In this document: positions 28,952-38,253 of the stretch, one piece after another
How the letters are laid out: each line of letters opens with the position of its first letter
Numbering within the stretch: the first letter of the stretch is position 1
Origin: an uncultured Draconibacterium sp.
GTDB taxonomy: Bacteria; Bacteroidota; Bacteroidia; Bacteroidales; Prolixibacteraceae
DNA: 64,000 bases
Reading direction: 5' to 3'
Assembly: GCF_963675065.1 (NCBI RefSeq)
Contig: NZ_OY775905.1
Location: 566,001 to 630,000, forward strand
Notes under the pieces: generated by a model
Told to the model about the DNA's origin: nothing
Seen by the model: only the letters and a program-made list of their open reading frames with translations
The model's database searches: none
Translations under genes and position numbers: made by a program

Positions 28952-29155
28952 TTAGATTACAAACTTTACCAGCCGGTCTTCAATCATTTGTTGCAATTGA
29001 CTAAGCAAAGCCTGTTCGTGCCTGTCAATATAGCCATCCTCGGTAGCAATATTTATAATCTTGTCGTAATCGTCGCGCGAGATCTTATGATCGGCAATTG
29101 CTTTTTCAATCATTTCTCTTAAACGGATCGAACTTTCACTTACTTCTTCTTTCAT
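28952..29155 (-). CDS. Small helical protein of unknown function (67 residues)
   Basis: Starts MKEEVSESSIRLREMIEKA and is predicted to be all helical, with an acidic DDYDKIINIATEDGYIDRHE segment reminiscent of TerB-like or EF-hand-like short proteins, though too short to assign. It has no signal peptide or membrane helix. It lies 9 bases upstream of the M14-like peptidase gene on the same strand. Its start is preceded by the leader motif (29158-29188) that also precedes the nnr gene. I consider it a real gene because of spacing, codon character and the leader; function unknown. Confidence 0.65.
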   Translation of the reverse strand: MKEEVSESSIRLREMIEKAIADHKISRDDYDKIINIATEDGYIDRHEQALLSQLQQMIEDRLVKFVI

Positions 29156-29157
29156 AC

Positions 29158-29188
29158 TTTAGAATTGTTTATTTCTAATGGAACTCGC
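29158..29188 (-). repeat. Leader motif shared with 239-276 (copy B)
   Basis: On the minus strand GCGAGTTCCAT (29188-29178) and AAATAAACAATTCTAAA (29174-29158) stand 2 bases before the ATG at 29155. Both blocks are identical to copy A, with the intervening gap shorter here. Confidence 0.6.
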
Positions 29189-29420
29189 CGCGAACATTCA
29201 AGACTCGTTGCATCAGATTGCTGTTTTGATAACTAGGTGCAAATTCATTTATTGTTCAACATATTTACTAAAAATAGAAATTCATCTTACAATATACAAA
29301 TACCCGACATACATCACTACTCTGCTAGTTTACAACAAAATAAATCTTTCCCCATTCAAAAACCGAATTCTTAAAAACCATTAAATTCTTACTTTTTCTT
29401 CAATAAGCTCGTACAAATTG

Positions 29421-29428
29421 TACATTTG
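29421..29428 (+). promoter_or_regulatory. -7 element of the gpsA promoter
   Basis: TACATTTG fits TAnnTTTG exactly and lies 20 bases before the ATG at 29448; the -33 region has only a weak TTTCTTC. Confidence 0.5.
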
Positions 29429-29447
29429 CACGTTATTTATCACGGAA

Positions 29448-30443
29448 ATGAATTTAAAAACAGATAAAGTTGGCATAATAGGGAGTGGTAGCTGGGCAAC
29501 GGCTTTGGCGAAAATTCTTTTAGAAAACGTAAACGAGATTAACTGGTATTTTCGTAAGCAATCTACCATCGACACGTTTAAAAGAAATAAACACAACCCG
29601 CGTTATTTGCACGAAGTTGAGTTTGATACCTCAAAAATTAATTTCTGCGACGATATAAATTGCATCATTGAGCATTCCGACATACTTATTTTAGCCGTTC
29701 CTTCAGCATTCCTTCCTTCCGTATTGGCCGGTGTTGAAGATCTTTCGGGTAAATACATCTTATCGGGAGTTAAAGGAATTGTTACCGACGAAAACCTTTT
29801 GGTGGCTGAATATTTGCAAAAATATTTTAATGTCGATCATGATATGATTGGTGTTTTGGCCGGTCCGTGCCATGCCGAAGAAGTTGCGCGCGAAAAGCTT
29901 TCATACCTTACCGTGGCCTGCACCACCGAAGAAAAGGCGATGAAATTTACACAGCTTATTGAGTGCGATTATATTTACACTTCGGCCTCGGATGATATTT
30001 GGGGAACCGAATATGCCGCTGTACTGAAGAACATTATTGCCATTGCTGCCGGTATTGCACACGGGCAGCGATTTGGCGACAATTTTCATGCTGTGCTCGT
30101 TTCGCGGGCTATTCAGGAAATTAAACGTTTTGTTGACCAGGTGCATCCGATTAACCGCGACATAAAAGCACCAGCTTATCTGGGTGATCTTATGGTAACG
30201 GCTTACTCACAATTCAGCCGAAACCGAACTTTTGGATCAATGATAGGAAAAGGATATTCGGTAAAAGCTGCACAATTGGAGTTGAATATGATAGCAGAGG
30301 GGTATTATGCTACAAAATCTATTCATGAAATTAACCAGCAATACAAGGTTGATATGCCCATTTGCGAGGCTGCGTACAAAATACTTTACGACAAAATCCC
30401 ACCTCATAAAGTTTTTGCTGATTTAACACCAAAACTGTGTTAA
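29448..30443 (+). CDS. gpsA: Glycerol-3-phosphate dehydrogenase [NAD(P)+]
   Basis: A 331-residue cytoplasmic enzyme that reduces dihydroxyacetone phosphate to sn-glycerol 3-phosphate for phospholipid synthesis. The Rossmann motif GIIGSGSWATALA is at 9-21, the conserved Lys109 in SGVKGI, GVLAGPCHAEEVA at 135-147 (Cys-His where most homologues have Ser-Phe or similar), and the catalytic Lys194 in EYAAVLKNIIAIAAGI. Length is normal. I use the ATG at 29448; an in-frame TTG at 29418 lies upstream of the promoter -7 box and is unlikely. It converges with pgi, sharing a hairpin terminator. Confidence 0.93.
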   Translation: MNLKTDKVGIIGSGSWATALAKILLENVNEINWYFRKQSTIDTFKRNKHNPRYLHEVEFDTSKINFCDDINCIIEHSDILILAVPSAFLPSVLAGVEDLSGKYILSGVKGIVTDENLLVAEYLQKYFNVDHDMIGVLAGPCHAEEVAREKLSYLTVACTTEEKAMKFTQLIECDYIYTSASDDIWGTEYAAVLKNIIAIAAGIAHGQRFGDNFHAVLVSRAIQEIKRFVDQVHPINRDIKAPAYLGDLMVTAYSQFSRNRTFGSMIGKGYSVKAAQLELNMIAEGYYATKSIHEINQQYKVDMPICEAAYKILYDKIPPHKVFADLTPKLC

Positions 30444-30471
30444 CGTATTAGATCTACCAATTTTTGCGAAT

Positions 30472-30505
30472 AAAAAAATGCCACCCGTAAAACGGATGGC
30501 ATTTC
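30472..30505. terminator. Bidirectional terminator between gpsA and pgi
   Basis: A 12-base stem, AAATGCCACCCG with CGGATGGCATTT (one mismatch), around a 5-base loop. On the minus strand it ends in seven T, so it mainly serves pgi; on the plus strand the T run is short. Confidence 0.8.
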
Positions 30506-30528
30506 AGAAAATTATGGTGAGAATCTTC

Positions 30529-32175
30529 TTATCTCATTTCTTTCCAGGCATTAATCAAACCATTGGTTGATGCATCGTGGCCTGTTACTTTTTCGTTGTT
30601 GTTCAGTTCCGGCAGAATAGCGTTGGCCAATTGTTTACCAAGCTCTACTCCCCACTGATCGAAACTGTAAATATTCCAGATAATTCCCTGTACAAATATT
30701 TTGTGTTCGTACATGGCAATCAACGATCCCAAAACGCGTGGTGTTAATTGTTTCACCAAAATCGAGTTGGTTGGAATATTGCCCATGAATATTTTAAATG
30801 GCGTTAGCTCTGTAATTTCTGCTTCCGATTTGCCGGCAGCTTTTAATTCGGCAACTACCTGCTCTTCGGTTTTTCCTACCATCATTGCTTCGGTTTGTGC
30901 AAAGAAATTGGCCAGTAATTTCGGATGATGATCGCCTACTTTATTATGGTTAACTGCCGATGCGATAAAATCGCAGGGAATCAGTTTTGTTCCCTGGTGA
31001 ATCAGCTGATAAAATGCATGCTGACCGTTTGTTCCGGGCTCTCCCCAAATAATCGGTCCGGTTTGATAATCCACCTGCTCGCCATTACGGTCGACATATT
31101 TACCGTTGCTTTCCATGTTTCCTTGCTGGAAGTAGGCAGAAAAACGGTGCATATACTGGTCGTAAGGCAGAATCGCTTCACTTTCGGCACCGTAGAAATT
31201 GTTGTACCACAGGCCGATCAGTGCGAGAATTACCGGTATATTTTTATCAAAATCGGTTTCGCTGAAATGTTTGTCCATGGTGTGCGCACCTTCCAGTAGC
31301 TCAATATAATTGTCGTAACCAATGCCCAGCATAATACTCAAACCAATAGCCGACCACAACGAATAACGGCCACCTACCCAATTCCAAAAACGGAACATAT
31401 TGTTGGTATCGATACCAAAAGCGGAAACTGCTTCTGCGTTGGTTGAAACGGCTACAAAGTGTTTGGCCACGTTCTTCAAATCTTTAGCCGACTCCAGGAA
31501 CCAGTCTTTTGCTGTATTGGCATTGGTCATGGTTTCCTGCGTGGTGAATGTTTTCGATGCCACAATAAACATAGTTGTTTCCGGATCAACTTCTTTTAAG
31601 GTTTCAGCAATATGCGTTCCGTCAACATTAGATACAAAGTGCAGTTTCAGATGGTTTTTGTAAGGTTTTAAAGCCTCGGTAACCATTAACGGACCCAAAT
31701 CCGATCCTCCGATACCAATGTTTACAATGTCAGTAATCGCTTTCCCCGTGTAGCCTTTCCACTCGCCCGAAATCACTTTTTCGGTAAAACCTTTCATTTG
31801 ATCGAGTACTGCATTTACTTCAGGCATTACATCTTCACCGTCAACTACAATTGGTGTATTGCTTCGGTTGCGCAAAGCCACATGAAGTACTGCACGATCT
31901 TCGGTAGCATTTATTTTCATGCCCGAAAACATTGCCGAAATGGCATCTTTTAAACCACACTCTTCAGCCAACTCAATTAAAGCTGCTTTAACCTCATCGT
32001 TAACAATGTTTTTCGAGAAGTCGAGAAGGATATCTTCAAATTTCAATGAGTACTTTTCAAACCGGTCAGCATCGGCTGCAAACAGGTCTTTCATATGAGT
32101 GCCTTCAAACTCGAAGTACATCTCTTCCAGTTTTTGCCAGGCTTTGGTTTCAATAGGATTAATTTTAGGTAACAT
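30529..32175 (-). CDS. pgi: Glucose-6-phosphate isomerase
   Basis: A 548-residue cytoplasmic enzyme interconverting glucose 6-phosphate and fructose 6-phosphate. It shows the family features in order: IGGSDLGPLM (phosphate-binding SIS domain), SKTFTTQET, the second-domain segment FQQGNMESNGK and the signature GEPGTNGQHAFYQLIHQGT. The length fits the long eukaryote/E. coli-type PGI. It is a single-gene transcript: a -7 element lies at 32306-32313, implying a leader of about 120 bases, and a terminator follows at 30472-30505. Confidence 0.96.
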   Translation of the reverse strand: MLPKINPIETKAWQKLEEMYFEFEGTHMKDLFAADADRFEKYSLKFEDILLDFSKNIVNDEVKAALIELAEECGLKDAISAMFSGMKINATEDRAVLHVALRNRSNTPIVVDGEDVMPEVNAVLDQMKGFTEKVISGEWKGYTGKAITDIVNIGIGGSDLGPLMVTEALKPYKNHLKLHFVSNVDGTHIAETLKEVDPETTMFIVASKTFTTQETMTNANTAKDWFLESAKDLKNVAKHFVAVSTNAEAVSAFGIDTNNMFRFWNWVGGRYSLWSAIGLSIMLGIGYDNYIELLEGAHTMDKHFSETDFDKNIPVILALIGLWYNNFYGAESEAILPYDQYMHRFSAYFQQGNMESNGKYVDRNGEQVDYQTGPIIWGEPGTNGQHAFYQLIHQGTKLIPCDFIASAVNHNKVGDHHPKLLANFFAQTEAMMVGKTEEQVVAELKAAGKSEAEITELTPFKIFMGNIPTNSILVKQLTPRVLGSLIAMYEHKIFVQGIIWNIYSFDQWGVELGKQLANAILPELNNNEKVTGHDASTNGLINAWKEMR

Positions 32176-32305
32176 ATTTTTGTTTTAAGAAGGAAGACCG
32201 GAGTCTGAAGTTTTCTTCAAACCTAATGCTGCAGCCGTCCGTTAGTTAATATTCAAATTTAGCAATCACTTCACTTTACGTGAAAGTCTCACTATTATAT
32301 CTTCG

Positions 32306-32313
32306 CAAAGATA
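32306..32313 (-). promoter_or_regulatory. -7 element upstream of pgi
   Basis: Minus-strand TATCTTTG is a full TAnnTTTG match, about 130 bases before the ATG at 32175. No clear -33 element. Confidence 0.45.
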
Positions 32314-32389
32314 ATCGATTCTGAAAATTGCAGCTGAAACTTACGGGAAGGTTAATGTTGGGTTAAGATAATAGTTGAGTTGGTGTATG

Positions 32390-32575
32390 TTAATTCATTT
32401 TGGGCCGTCGCATTACAACAACCAATGCAGCAATAATGAAAACTAATCCAATAAAAACCAAAGCACAGCACATCATATTGCTCCAATGTGCGATTTTTGC
32501 ATACGAACCTGTACCTGCCAAAATAAAAGCAGCTGCTAAAAAGGAAATCAATAATGTCTTTCGGGTCTTCGACAT
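32390..32575 (-). CDS. Small two-helix membrane protein with KIxHW motif (61 residues)
   Basis: I start at the ATG at 32575 (MSKTRKTLLISFLAAAF) because a perfect -7 box, minus-strand TAGCTTTG at 32609-32602, places the transcript start near 32595, downstream of the alternative start at 32623. Two hydrophobic segments (about 8-25 and 33-54) flank YAKIAHWSN. A similar lysine-isoleucine-x-histidine-tryptophan element between two helices occurs in GldL, the T9SS motor protein, and in many small Bacteroidota membrane proteins. Function unknown; a full GldL role is unlikely at this size. The basic tail MRRPKMN probably faces the cytoplasm. Confidence 0.6.
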   Translation of the reverse strand: MSKTRKTLLISFLAAAFILAGTGSYAKIAHWSNMMCCALVFIGLVFIIAALVVVMRRPKMN

Positions 32576-32601
32576 CTTTCTGGTTTTAACATTAAACACC
32601 A

Positions 32602-32609
32602 CAAAGCTA
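32602..32609 (-). promoter_or_regulatory. -7 element of the small membrane protein gene
   Basis: Minus-strand TAGCTTTG, 27 bases before the ATG at 32575. It decides between two possible starts. Confidence 0.5.
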
Positions 32610-32815
32610 AAAACACCAGACATTTATCCAAATTTTTCATTTTAAAGAATGTATAATACAATCATTTTGTAATGTTTTTTACATTCTGATGACTTAGATT
32701 TTACGTTTTAAAATATTGGATTACTCTTTGCATTGATTTTCTATCTTTACCTCGAATTCCGGAAACGGTGAGTTTTGAAACTCGGAGGACCTGGAGACTT
32801 ACGCAATTATACCAA

Positions 32816-33721
32816 ATGAAAACAGCCATATTTAAAGGATATCTGCTGGCCATTGTTGCCACAATCGCTTTCTCAAACGTATATATTTTTAGTAAGGCAG
32901 CGTTAAACGAAATTCATTTAACACAATTTGGAATTTACTGGTGTGGTTTTGGCATGCTGTTTAGTTTCCTTTTTGCACTAAAAAACAAAAAGCTGGGTCA
33001 GCTAAAGGTTCTCGATAAAAAACAACGCCGTATACTTTTGCTATTGGGCATTCTCGAAATACTCACAACCACTACGTTTTTTATATCTATAAATATTATC
33101 CCCGATCCTTCAGTAACATCGTTTATCGGTAATCTTTTCCCGGTAATGGTTACATTGGGGGGTATTGTTCTGCTGAAAGAAAAGTTTGGGTGGGTAGAAG
33201 TTATTGGTGCTTCACTGGCACTTATTGGTACTTTTGTTATCAGTTATTCGGGCGGCACAAGTTTAAAAACGCTGTTTATTGCGGGTACCGGAGTGGTTGT
33301 AATTAACGCGCTTTTTGCCACCACCGCTACACTTATTGTAAAAGTGCATGTAAAAAATATTAGCCCTGAGCTGTTTAACCTAAACCGCTACACCTGGCTG
33401 TTTGCATTTTCGCTTATTGCGTTTTTTATCTACAGTCCTGAAGCCTCGATACCATCCAAGGCTTTTGCCAATATTTCAATCGGGTCTTTCCTCGAGTTCG
33501 TTGCCATTTTAACGGTGTATTATTCTTATCAATTTATCGATGCATCGCGCTCGGCAGTGGTACAAACGCTAAAAGGTATTTTTGTTTTAATAGGTGCCTA
33601 CCTTGTTTTTCATACCTTTCCGTTGCTGCACCAGTTTATTGGCGGAATGATAACAGTTATTGGCGTACTGATAATGACACTGGCACAAGCCGGTATTTTA
33701 AAACCCAAACGCCAAAACTGA
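32816..33721 (+). CDS. EamA/DMT family transporter
   Basis: A 301-residue inner-membrane protein with about ten helices in two repeated EamA halves, starting MKTAIFKGYLLAIVATIAFSN. The first half ends with GSFLxxxx-like TSFIGNLFPVMVTLGG and LLKEKFGWVEVIGASLALIG, the typical end of an EamA repeat. DMT proteins export metabolites such as amino acids; the substrate here is unknown. I prefer the ATG at 32816 over a GTG at 32768, since the extra 16 residues are polar and unlike family N-termini. Stands alone in the rightward direction. Confidence 0.85.
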   Translation: MKTAIFKGYLLAIVATIAFSNVYIFSKAALNEIHLTQFGIYWCGFGMLFSFLFALKNKKLGQLKVLDKKQRRILLLLGILEILTTTTFFISINIIPDPSVTSFIGNLFPVMVTLGGIVLLKEKFGWVEVIGASLALIGTFVISYSGGTSLKTLFIAGTGVVVINALFATTATLIVKVHVKNISPELFNLNRYTWLFAFSLIAFFIYSPEASIPSKAFANISIGSFLEFVAILTVYYSYQFIDASRSAVVQTLKGIFVLIGAYLVFHTFPLLHQFIGGMITVIGVLIMTLAQAGILKPKRQN

Positions 33722-33964
33722 ACTTTCAGTTAAAAAACTACACATTTAGTTTATTTGAAGTTTATTTAACAAAATTTCATATTTATTTTTTGTTTCTTTC
33801 GTTGATTTTATGCCAAGGCACAATTTTTGTAAAACAAAAGCAAACAATTTTCAATCAGAAACAAAAACTAATATCATGAAACAAAGTCCTCAAAATTATA
33901 CCTAGAACAGCATGCCCTCATGCATTATTCACCCATTACCATTGAAAACTAAAAGCATACCAAG
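33722..33964 (+). other. Region upstream of the export operon, with a 9-codon open frame
   Basis: AT-rich, 243 bp. An ATG at 33876 begins a nine-codon frame (MKQSPQNYT, stop ending at 33905), 59 bases before the adaptor gene. It could be a leader peptide or chance. TATTTTTTG-like sequence near 33782-33791 may be a promoter element with an extra T. Confidence 0.3.
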
Positions 33965-35350
33965 ATGAAGAAAAAAAACTGGCTGTTTGCCGCCATGGCA
34001 GTAGTTATACTGTTTGTGGTACTCATTATTTTATTAGGTTCGAAAAACGAAACCACTCAAATTACCACTATCGTAAAGAAAGGCCCTTTTGAAGTGCTGG
34101 TGTACTCAAGTGGGCAACTCGAATCGGAAAACTCCGATAATGTTTATGTTCCCGAAGAACTGAAGGATCGCCAAACCCGTATTTCCTCCTTAACAATTAC
34201 CGATATTGTAGAAGAGGGAACTTATGTTGATTCGGGCGATTATGTGGCCACTCTGGACCATCAAGCTGTTCAGGAGCAATTAAAAGATGCCCAAGATGAG
34301 CTGGAAAAAATCTTGTCGGAATACAACGACAGTAAGATCGACTCTAACCTCACGCTCAGTAACGAACGCGACCAGATTATTAACGCCACCCTGGATGTGG
34401 AAGAAAGAAAGATTGCGGTTGACGAATCGATTTATGAATCGCCATCGGAGCAAAAAAAGGTAAAAATGGATTACGATAAAGCCTTGCGAAAACTGAAACA
34501 ATCGAAACAGGCTTACGCCCTTAAAACCCAACAGGAAATTAATAAGGTGAACCGTAAATTCATTACCTACAAACAAGTAAAACAACGTGTTGATGCCCTG
34601 GAAAAATTAATGGATAATTTGATTATTTATTCGCCCAAAGCAGGTATTATTTCCTATTACCAATATGAGTGGGGAGGCACCGTTGAAATCGGTTCGAACG
34701 TATCGCAGTATAGTCCGATTGTTGCTACTTTCCCGAACATGAATAATCTGGTTACCAAAACCTTTATTAACGAAATTGATATTGCGTTGATAAAACCCGG
34801 TCAGAAAGTAAGAATTGGAATTGATGCTTTCCCCGATAAAACATTAACAGGCGAAGTAGCCACCGTGGCAAACATGGGGCAGTTAATGCCCAAAAGCGAT
34901 GCGAAGGTTTTTGAGGTGAAAATTAAGGTCGATGGCTCCGATCCAGAGCTGAAACCGGCCATGACTACCAGCAACACCATTCAGGCCAGTTTTATTGAAG
35001 ATGCCACTTATATTCCTATCGAAGCCGTATTTTCAAACGATAGTTTGTCGTATGTTTATCTTTCTGATTCAAAAACAAGTCAAATTATTGAACCGGGCGA
35101 AGCCAACGAAAATTATGTGGTTGTAAACCAAGGACTCGAAGAAGGCCAGAAAATTCAATTGCTGAAACCCGAAGATGCCGACGATTACCAATTAACCGGT
35201 TTTGAAATTTATGCCGACATAAAACTTAAGGCATCCGAAAAAGCGGCAGAAGAAGCTGCGAGAAAGAAGGAACGGAAAGAACAAAAAGCGCCCGAATTAC
35301 CTCAGGGAATGGCATTACCTGCAGGTGTTACAATTACATCGGCCAATTAA
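33965..35350 (+). CDS. Periplasmic adaptor (HlyD/MacA-like membrane fusion protein) 1
   Basis: A 461-residue protein with one N-terminal membrane helix (about 6-24), a first half-lipoyl motif region (about 75-100, GTYVDSGDYVATLD), a long coiled coil (about 100-215) and then the returning lipoyl, beta-barrel and membrane-proximal domains. It would link the inner-membrane permease to TolC. The C-terminal tail is charged and Lys/Glu-rich. It is the first gene of a four-gene operon with a MacB-like permease (18 bases on), TolC and a second adaptor. The second adaptor shares KGPFE, VPExLxDR and SIYES motifs, so the two are paralogues. Confidence 0.88.
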   Translation: MKKKNWLFAAMAVVILFVVLIILLGSKNETTQITTIVKKGPFEVLVYSSGQLESENSDNVYVPEELKDRQTRISSLTITDIVEEGTYVDSGDYVATLDHQAVQEQLKDAQDELEKILSEYNDSKIDSNLTLSNERDQIINATLDVEERKIAVDESIYESPSEQKKVKMDYDKALRKLKQSKQAYALKTQQEINKVNRKFITYKQVKQRVDALEKLMDNLIIYSPKAGIISYYQYEWGGTVEIGSNVSQYSPIVATFPNMNNLVTKTFINEIDIALIKPGQKVRIGIDAFPDKTLTGEVATVANMGQLMPKSDAKVFEVKIKVDGSDPELKPAMTTSNTIQASFIEDATYIPIEAVFSNDSLSYVYLSDSKTSQIIEPGEANENYVVVNQGLEEGQKIQLLKPEDADDYQLTGFEIYADIKLKASEKAAEEAARKKERKEQKAPELPQGMALPAGVTITSAN

Positions 35351-35368
35351 CCTTTCAATCCAAACTAG

Positions 35369-36742
35369 ATGTTTATAAAAAGATATTTACACGATATTCT
35401 GATAGCGGTTGAAGCCATTATTGCCAACCGCCTGAAATCGATACTTACCGCACTCGGAATCATCTTTGGTGTAGCTGCGGTAATTAGCATGATGGCAATT
35501 GGAAATGGCGCCGAGCAGGAAATTCTGGAGCAGATAAAACTGGTTGGCGTAAACAACATTGTTATTACTCCAAGTACTTATTCCTTATCCGACGGAACCG
35601 GTGGCGATGGTAATGGTCAAGCCACCGCAAAGAAATTCTCAAAAGGACTGACACTTCACGATGTGGAGGCCATTAAAAAGATTGTTCCTACTGTTGAACG
35701 TATTTCCCCGGTTATTTCTTTCAACTATTCAGCCCTGCTAAACGGAATTAGTAAACCTGTTGTTCTCGAAGGAATTGAAAATCACTACTTCGATTTATTC
35801 AATATGCAACTGGCCGAAGGAAAACGTTTTAATGCCACGCAAGCTGAAAAAGGACTACCCGTTTGTGTGGTTGGAAACAACATTAAAGAGCAATTTTTTC
35901 GTCAGCAGAATCCCATTGGAAAATATATAAAATGCGGACAGATATGGCTAAAGATTATAGGTGTTGTTGAACGACGCGATTTTACGGCATCGGCATCCGA
36001 TGAACTGGGAATCAGCAGTTCTGACAATAAAATTTTTATACCTGTACAAACCATGTTGATGCGGTTTAAAAACCGTTCACTCATTAGAGCCGACGAAGTT
36101 TTAAGTGCCAATAAAAATGCTAATGGCAATGGTATGGTTATTATTTATGGAGGTCCGGCGCCAAAAGAAGACCCGGTTGACACCGACCCCAATCTTAACC
36201 AACTCGATAAGATTGTTGTTCAGATAAAAGAAACGGAACAACTCAACGGTTCGGCAACATTAATAAAACGGATGTTGCTCAGACGCCACTCCGATTTGTA
36301 CGATTTTGAAGTTACAATTCCCGAATTGCTGCTAAAACAGCAACAAAAAACAAAAAAAATATTCAACATCGTTTTAGGTGTTATTGCTGGTATCTCGCTG
36401 GTTGTTGGCGGAATTGGTATTATGAATATTATGTTGGCATCGGTCTTGGAACGCATTCGTGAAATTGGTGTTCGCCAAGCATTGGGAGCCAAGCAAAAAG
36501 ACATAATCGCACAGTTTCTTTCCGAGTCGACTTTAATCAGTTTAACAGGAGGAATTATAGGAATTATTCTGGGTGTTGTGCTCTCACAAATCATTACGGC
36601 CATGTTCGATATCAAAACAATTGTTTCTGCCTTTAGCATTTTTATTGCTTTCGGCGTATCGGTTGGCGTCGGAATTATTTTTGGTTATCTACCTGCTAAA
36701 CGTGCCGCAGCAAATGATCCGGTAGTAAGTCTTCGTTCATAA
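35369..36742 (+). CDS. ABC transporter permease, MacB/FtsX family, without ATPase domain
   Basis: A 457-residue protein: membrane helix about 21-45 (SILTALGIIFGVAAVISMM), a large periplasmic MacB_PCD domain (about 50-325), then three helices in the FtsX domain (about 332-355, 388-410, 418-443) with the typical IREIGVRQALGAKQKDI cytoplasmic loop. In E. coli MacB an N-terminal ATPase is fused to this part; here it is absent, and no ATPase gene is in the operon. It needs an ATPase encoded elsewhere. With the adaptors and TolC it should form a tripartite exporter of a drug, peptide, lipoprotein or other molecule from the periplasm. Confidence 0.9.
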   Translation: MFIKRYLHDILIAVEAIIANRLKSILTALGIIFGVAAVISMMAIGNGAEQEILEQIKLVGVNNIVITPSTYSLSDGTGGDGNGQATAKKFSKGLTLHDVEAIKKIVPTVERISPVISFNYSALLNGISKPVVLEGIENHYFDLFNMQLAEGKRFNATQAEKGLPVCVVGNNIKEQFFRQQNPIGKYIKCGQIWLKIIGVVERRDFTASASDELGISSSDNKIFIPVQTMLMRFKNRSLIRADEVLSANKNANGNGMVIIYGGPAPKEDPVDTDPNLNQLDKIVVQIKETEQLNGSATLIKRMLLRRHSDLYDFEVTIPELLLKQQQKTKKIFNIVLGVIAGISLVVGGIGIMNIMLASVLERIREIGVRQALGAKQKDIIAQFLSESTLISLTGGIIGIILGVVLSQIITAMFDIKTIVSAFSIFIAFGVSVGVGIIFGYLPAKRAAANDPVVSLRS

Positions 36743-36768
36743 AAATAACCTGAAAAACAAACAAGAAA

Positions 36769-38250
36769 ATGAAAAATATATTTCTGTCATTAATATTTAT
36801 TTTGGGACTGACGGAATTTGTTGCAGCCCAGGAAGAATTGGTATTAACCCTGCCCGAAGTAATTGATATTGCTTCTGAACAATCAATTGATGCTTTCCGA
36901 AATAAAAACATGTATTTGGCCAGTTATTGGGAACACCGGTTTTATAAAGCCGAGCGTTTGCCCAGTATTTCATTAAGTGCCAATCCAGCAGATTTTAATC
37001 GTTTTAATAATAAGGAATACAACTTTGAAACCAACGAAGACGAATTCCGCCTGCGCGAATATTTTAACTCTGAAGTTTCAGTTTCAGCCGTTCAAAACGT
37101 TTCGCTAACCGGCGGACAGGTATTTTTACGCTCGGAACTGGGTATGATTAAGAACCTTGGTGGCGACAAAAACACCTCGTTTAATGCAACGCCTATCAGT
37201 ATTGGGTTTTCGCAGGAATTGAATGGCTACAACCGCCTGAAATGGCAAGCTAAAATTGAACCATTAAAATTTGAGAAAGCCAAAAAAGAATTCATACAGG
37301 ATATGGAAGATCTGCGGGGAACATCCACCTCACGCTTTTTTGGATTGATTAATGCCCAGATTCAGAAAAATATTGCGGAGATGAATTATGCCAATGCCGA
37401 TACACTATACAAAATTGGGAGGGGACGTTTCCAGGTGGGAACCGTAACACAGGATGAATTGTTGGAACTGGAACTTAGTTTGCTGAACAGCGAGCAGGCA
37501 CTTAGTGTTGCCCAGCTTGGTGAAAAACGGGCACAGGCACGGCTGAACTCTTTCCTCGGGCTTCCGAAAGAAACCGTTATAAAATGTGTTGTTCCCAGCG
37601 AAATTCCGGAGCTAAAGATTAATCCTGACGAAGCCATCAACGAAGCGATTAAAAACAACCCTGAGATTCTTAATCATCAACAACAACGACTCGAACAGGA
37701 CGAAAATGTCGCGATGGCAAAATCCGAACGAGGGCTGAACACCACTCTGTATGCCATGTATGGATTAAACAAAAGTGCCGACAATTTTGATAATGTGTAC
37801 ACCGAACCCGACAAAAGTCAGGTGTTTAGTTTAGGCTTAAACATCCCTATTGTTGACTGGGGACGCGGTAAAGGACGTTATTCAATGGCCAAATCAAACC
37901 GCGAAGTAGCTCTGGCAACAATCAGACAGGAACGTATTGATTTTGAACAAGACATTTACCAAAGTGTGCTGGAATTTAATCTTCAGGCCGGACAGGTAAA
38001 CACTGCCGCAAAAGCCGATACGGTTGCACAAATGGGATACAATGTTACCTTTCAGCGTTTTCTTATTGGTAAGATTGATGTAACACGACTAAATATTGCC
38101 AGTAAAGCTCAGGAAACAGCTCGTATGGCGTACCTTTCGCGATTACGCGATTACTGGTCGGCTTATTACCGACTGCGCAGTTTAACACTTTTTAATTTTG
38201 AAGAAAATAGACTGCTCGAAACCGATTACGACAAACTTTTAGAAAACTAA
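36769..38250 (+). CDS. TolC family outer-membrane efflux protein
   Basis: A 493-residue protein with a signal peptide (cleavage near VAAQ) and two OEP repeats rich in long helices (about 170-300 and 380-480), separated by barrel strands. Typical features include LTLPEVIDIASEQS at the start of the mature protein, VGTVTQDELLELELSLLNSE and, in the second repeat, IGKIDVTRLNIASKAQETAR. It would form the trimeric channel of the exporter encoded by the neighbouring genes. It lies 26 bases after the permease gene and 3 bases before the second adaptor gene. Confidence 0.9.
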   Translation: MKNIFLSLIFILGLTEFVAAQEELVLTLPEVIDIASEQSIDAFRNKNMYLASYWEHRFYKAERLPSISLSANPADFNRFNNKEYNFETNEDEFRLREYFNSEVSVSAVQNVSLTGGQVFLRSELGMIKNLGGDKNTSFNATPISIGFSQELNGYNRLKWQAKIEPLKFEKAKKEFIQDMEDLRGTSTSRFFGLINAQIQKNIAEMNYANADTLYKIGRGRFQVGTVTQDELLELELSLLNSEQALSVAQLGEKRAQARLNSFLGLPKETVIKCVVPSEIPELKINPDEAINEAIKNNPEILNHQQQRLEQDENVAMAKSERGLNTTLYAMYGLNKSADNFDNVYTEPDKSQVFSLGLNIPIVDWGRGKGRYSMAKSNREVALATIRQERIDFEQDIYQSVLEFNLQAGQVNTAAKADTVAQMGYNVTFQRFLIGKIDVTRLNIASKAQETARMAYLSRLRDYWSAYYRLRSLTLFNFEENRLLETDYDKLLEN

Positions 38251-38253
38251 TTT

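Noticed and set aside
29178..29384. 68-codon plus-strand frame starting MELAANIQDS
   Set aside because: It begins inside the shared leader motif, is AT-rich with unusual composition and has no recognisable family. I kept the leader motif and not the frame.
36220..36639. 139-codon minus-strand frame in the permease gene
   Set aside because: Antisense shadow of a conserved FtsX-type gene with intact coding frame.
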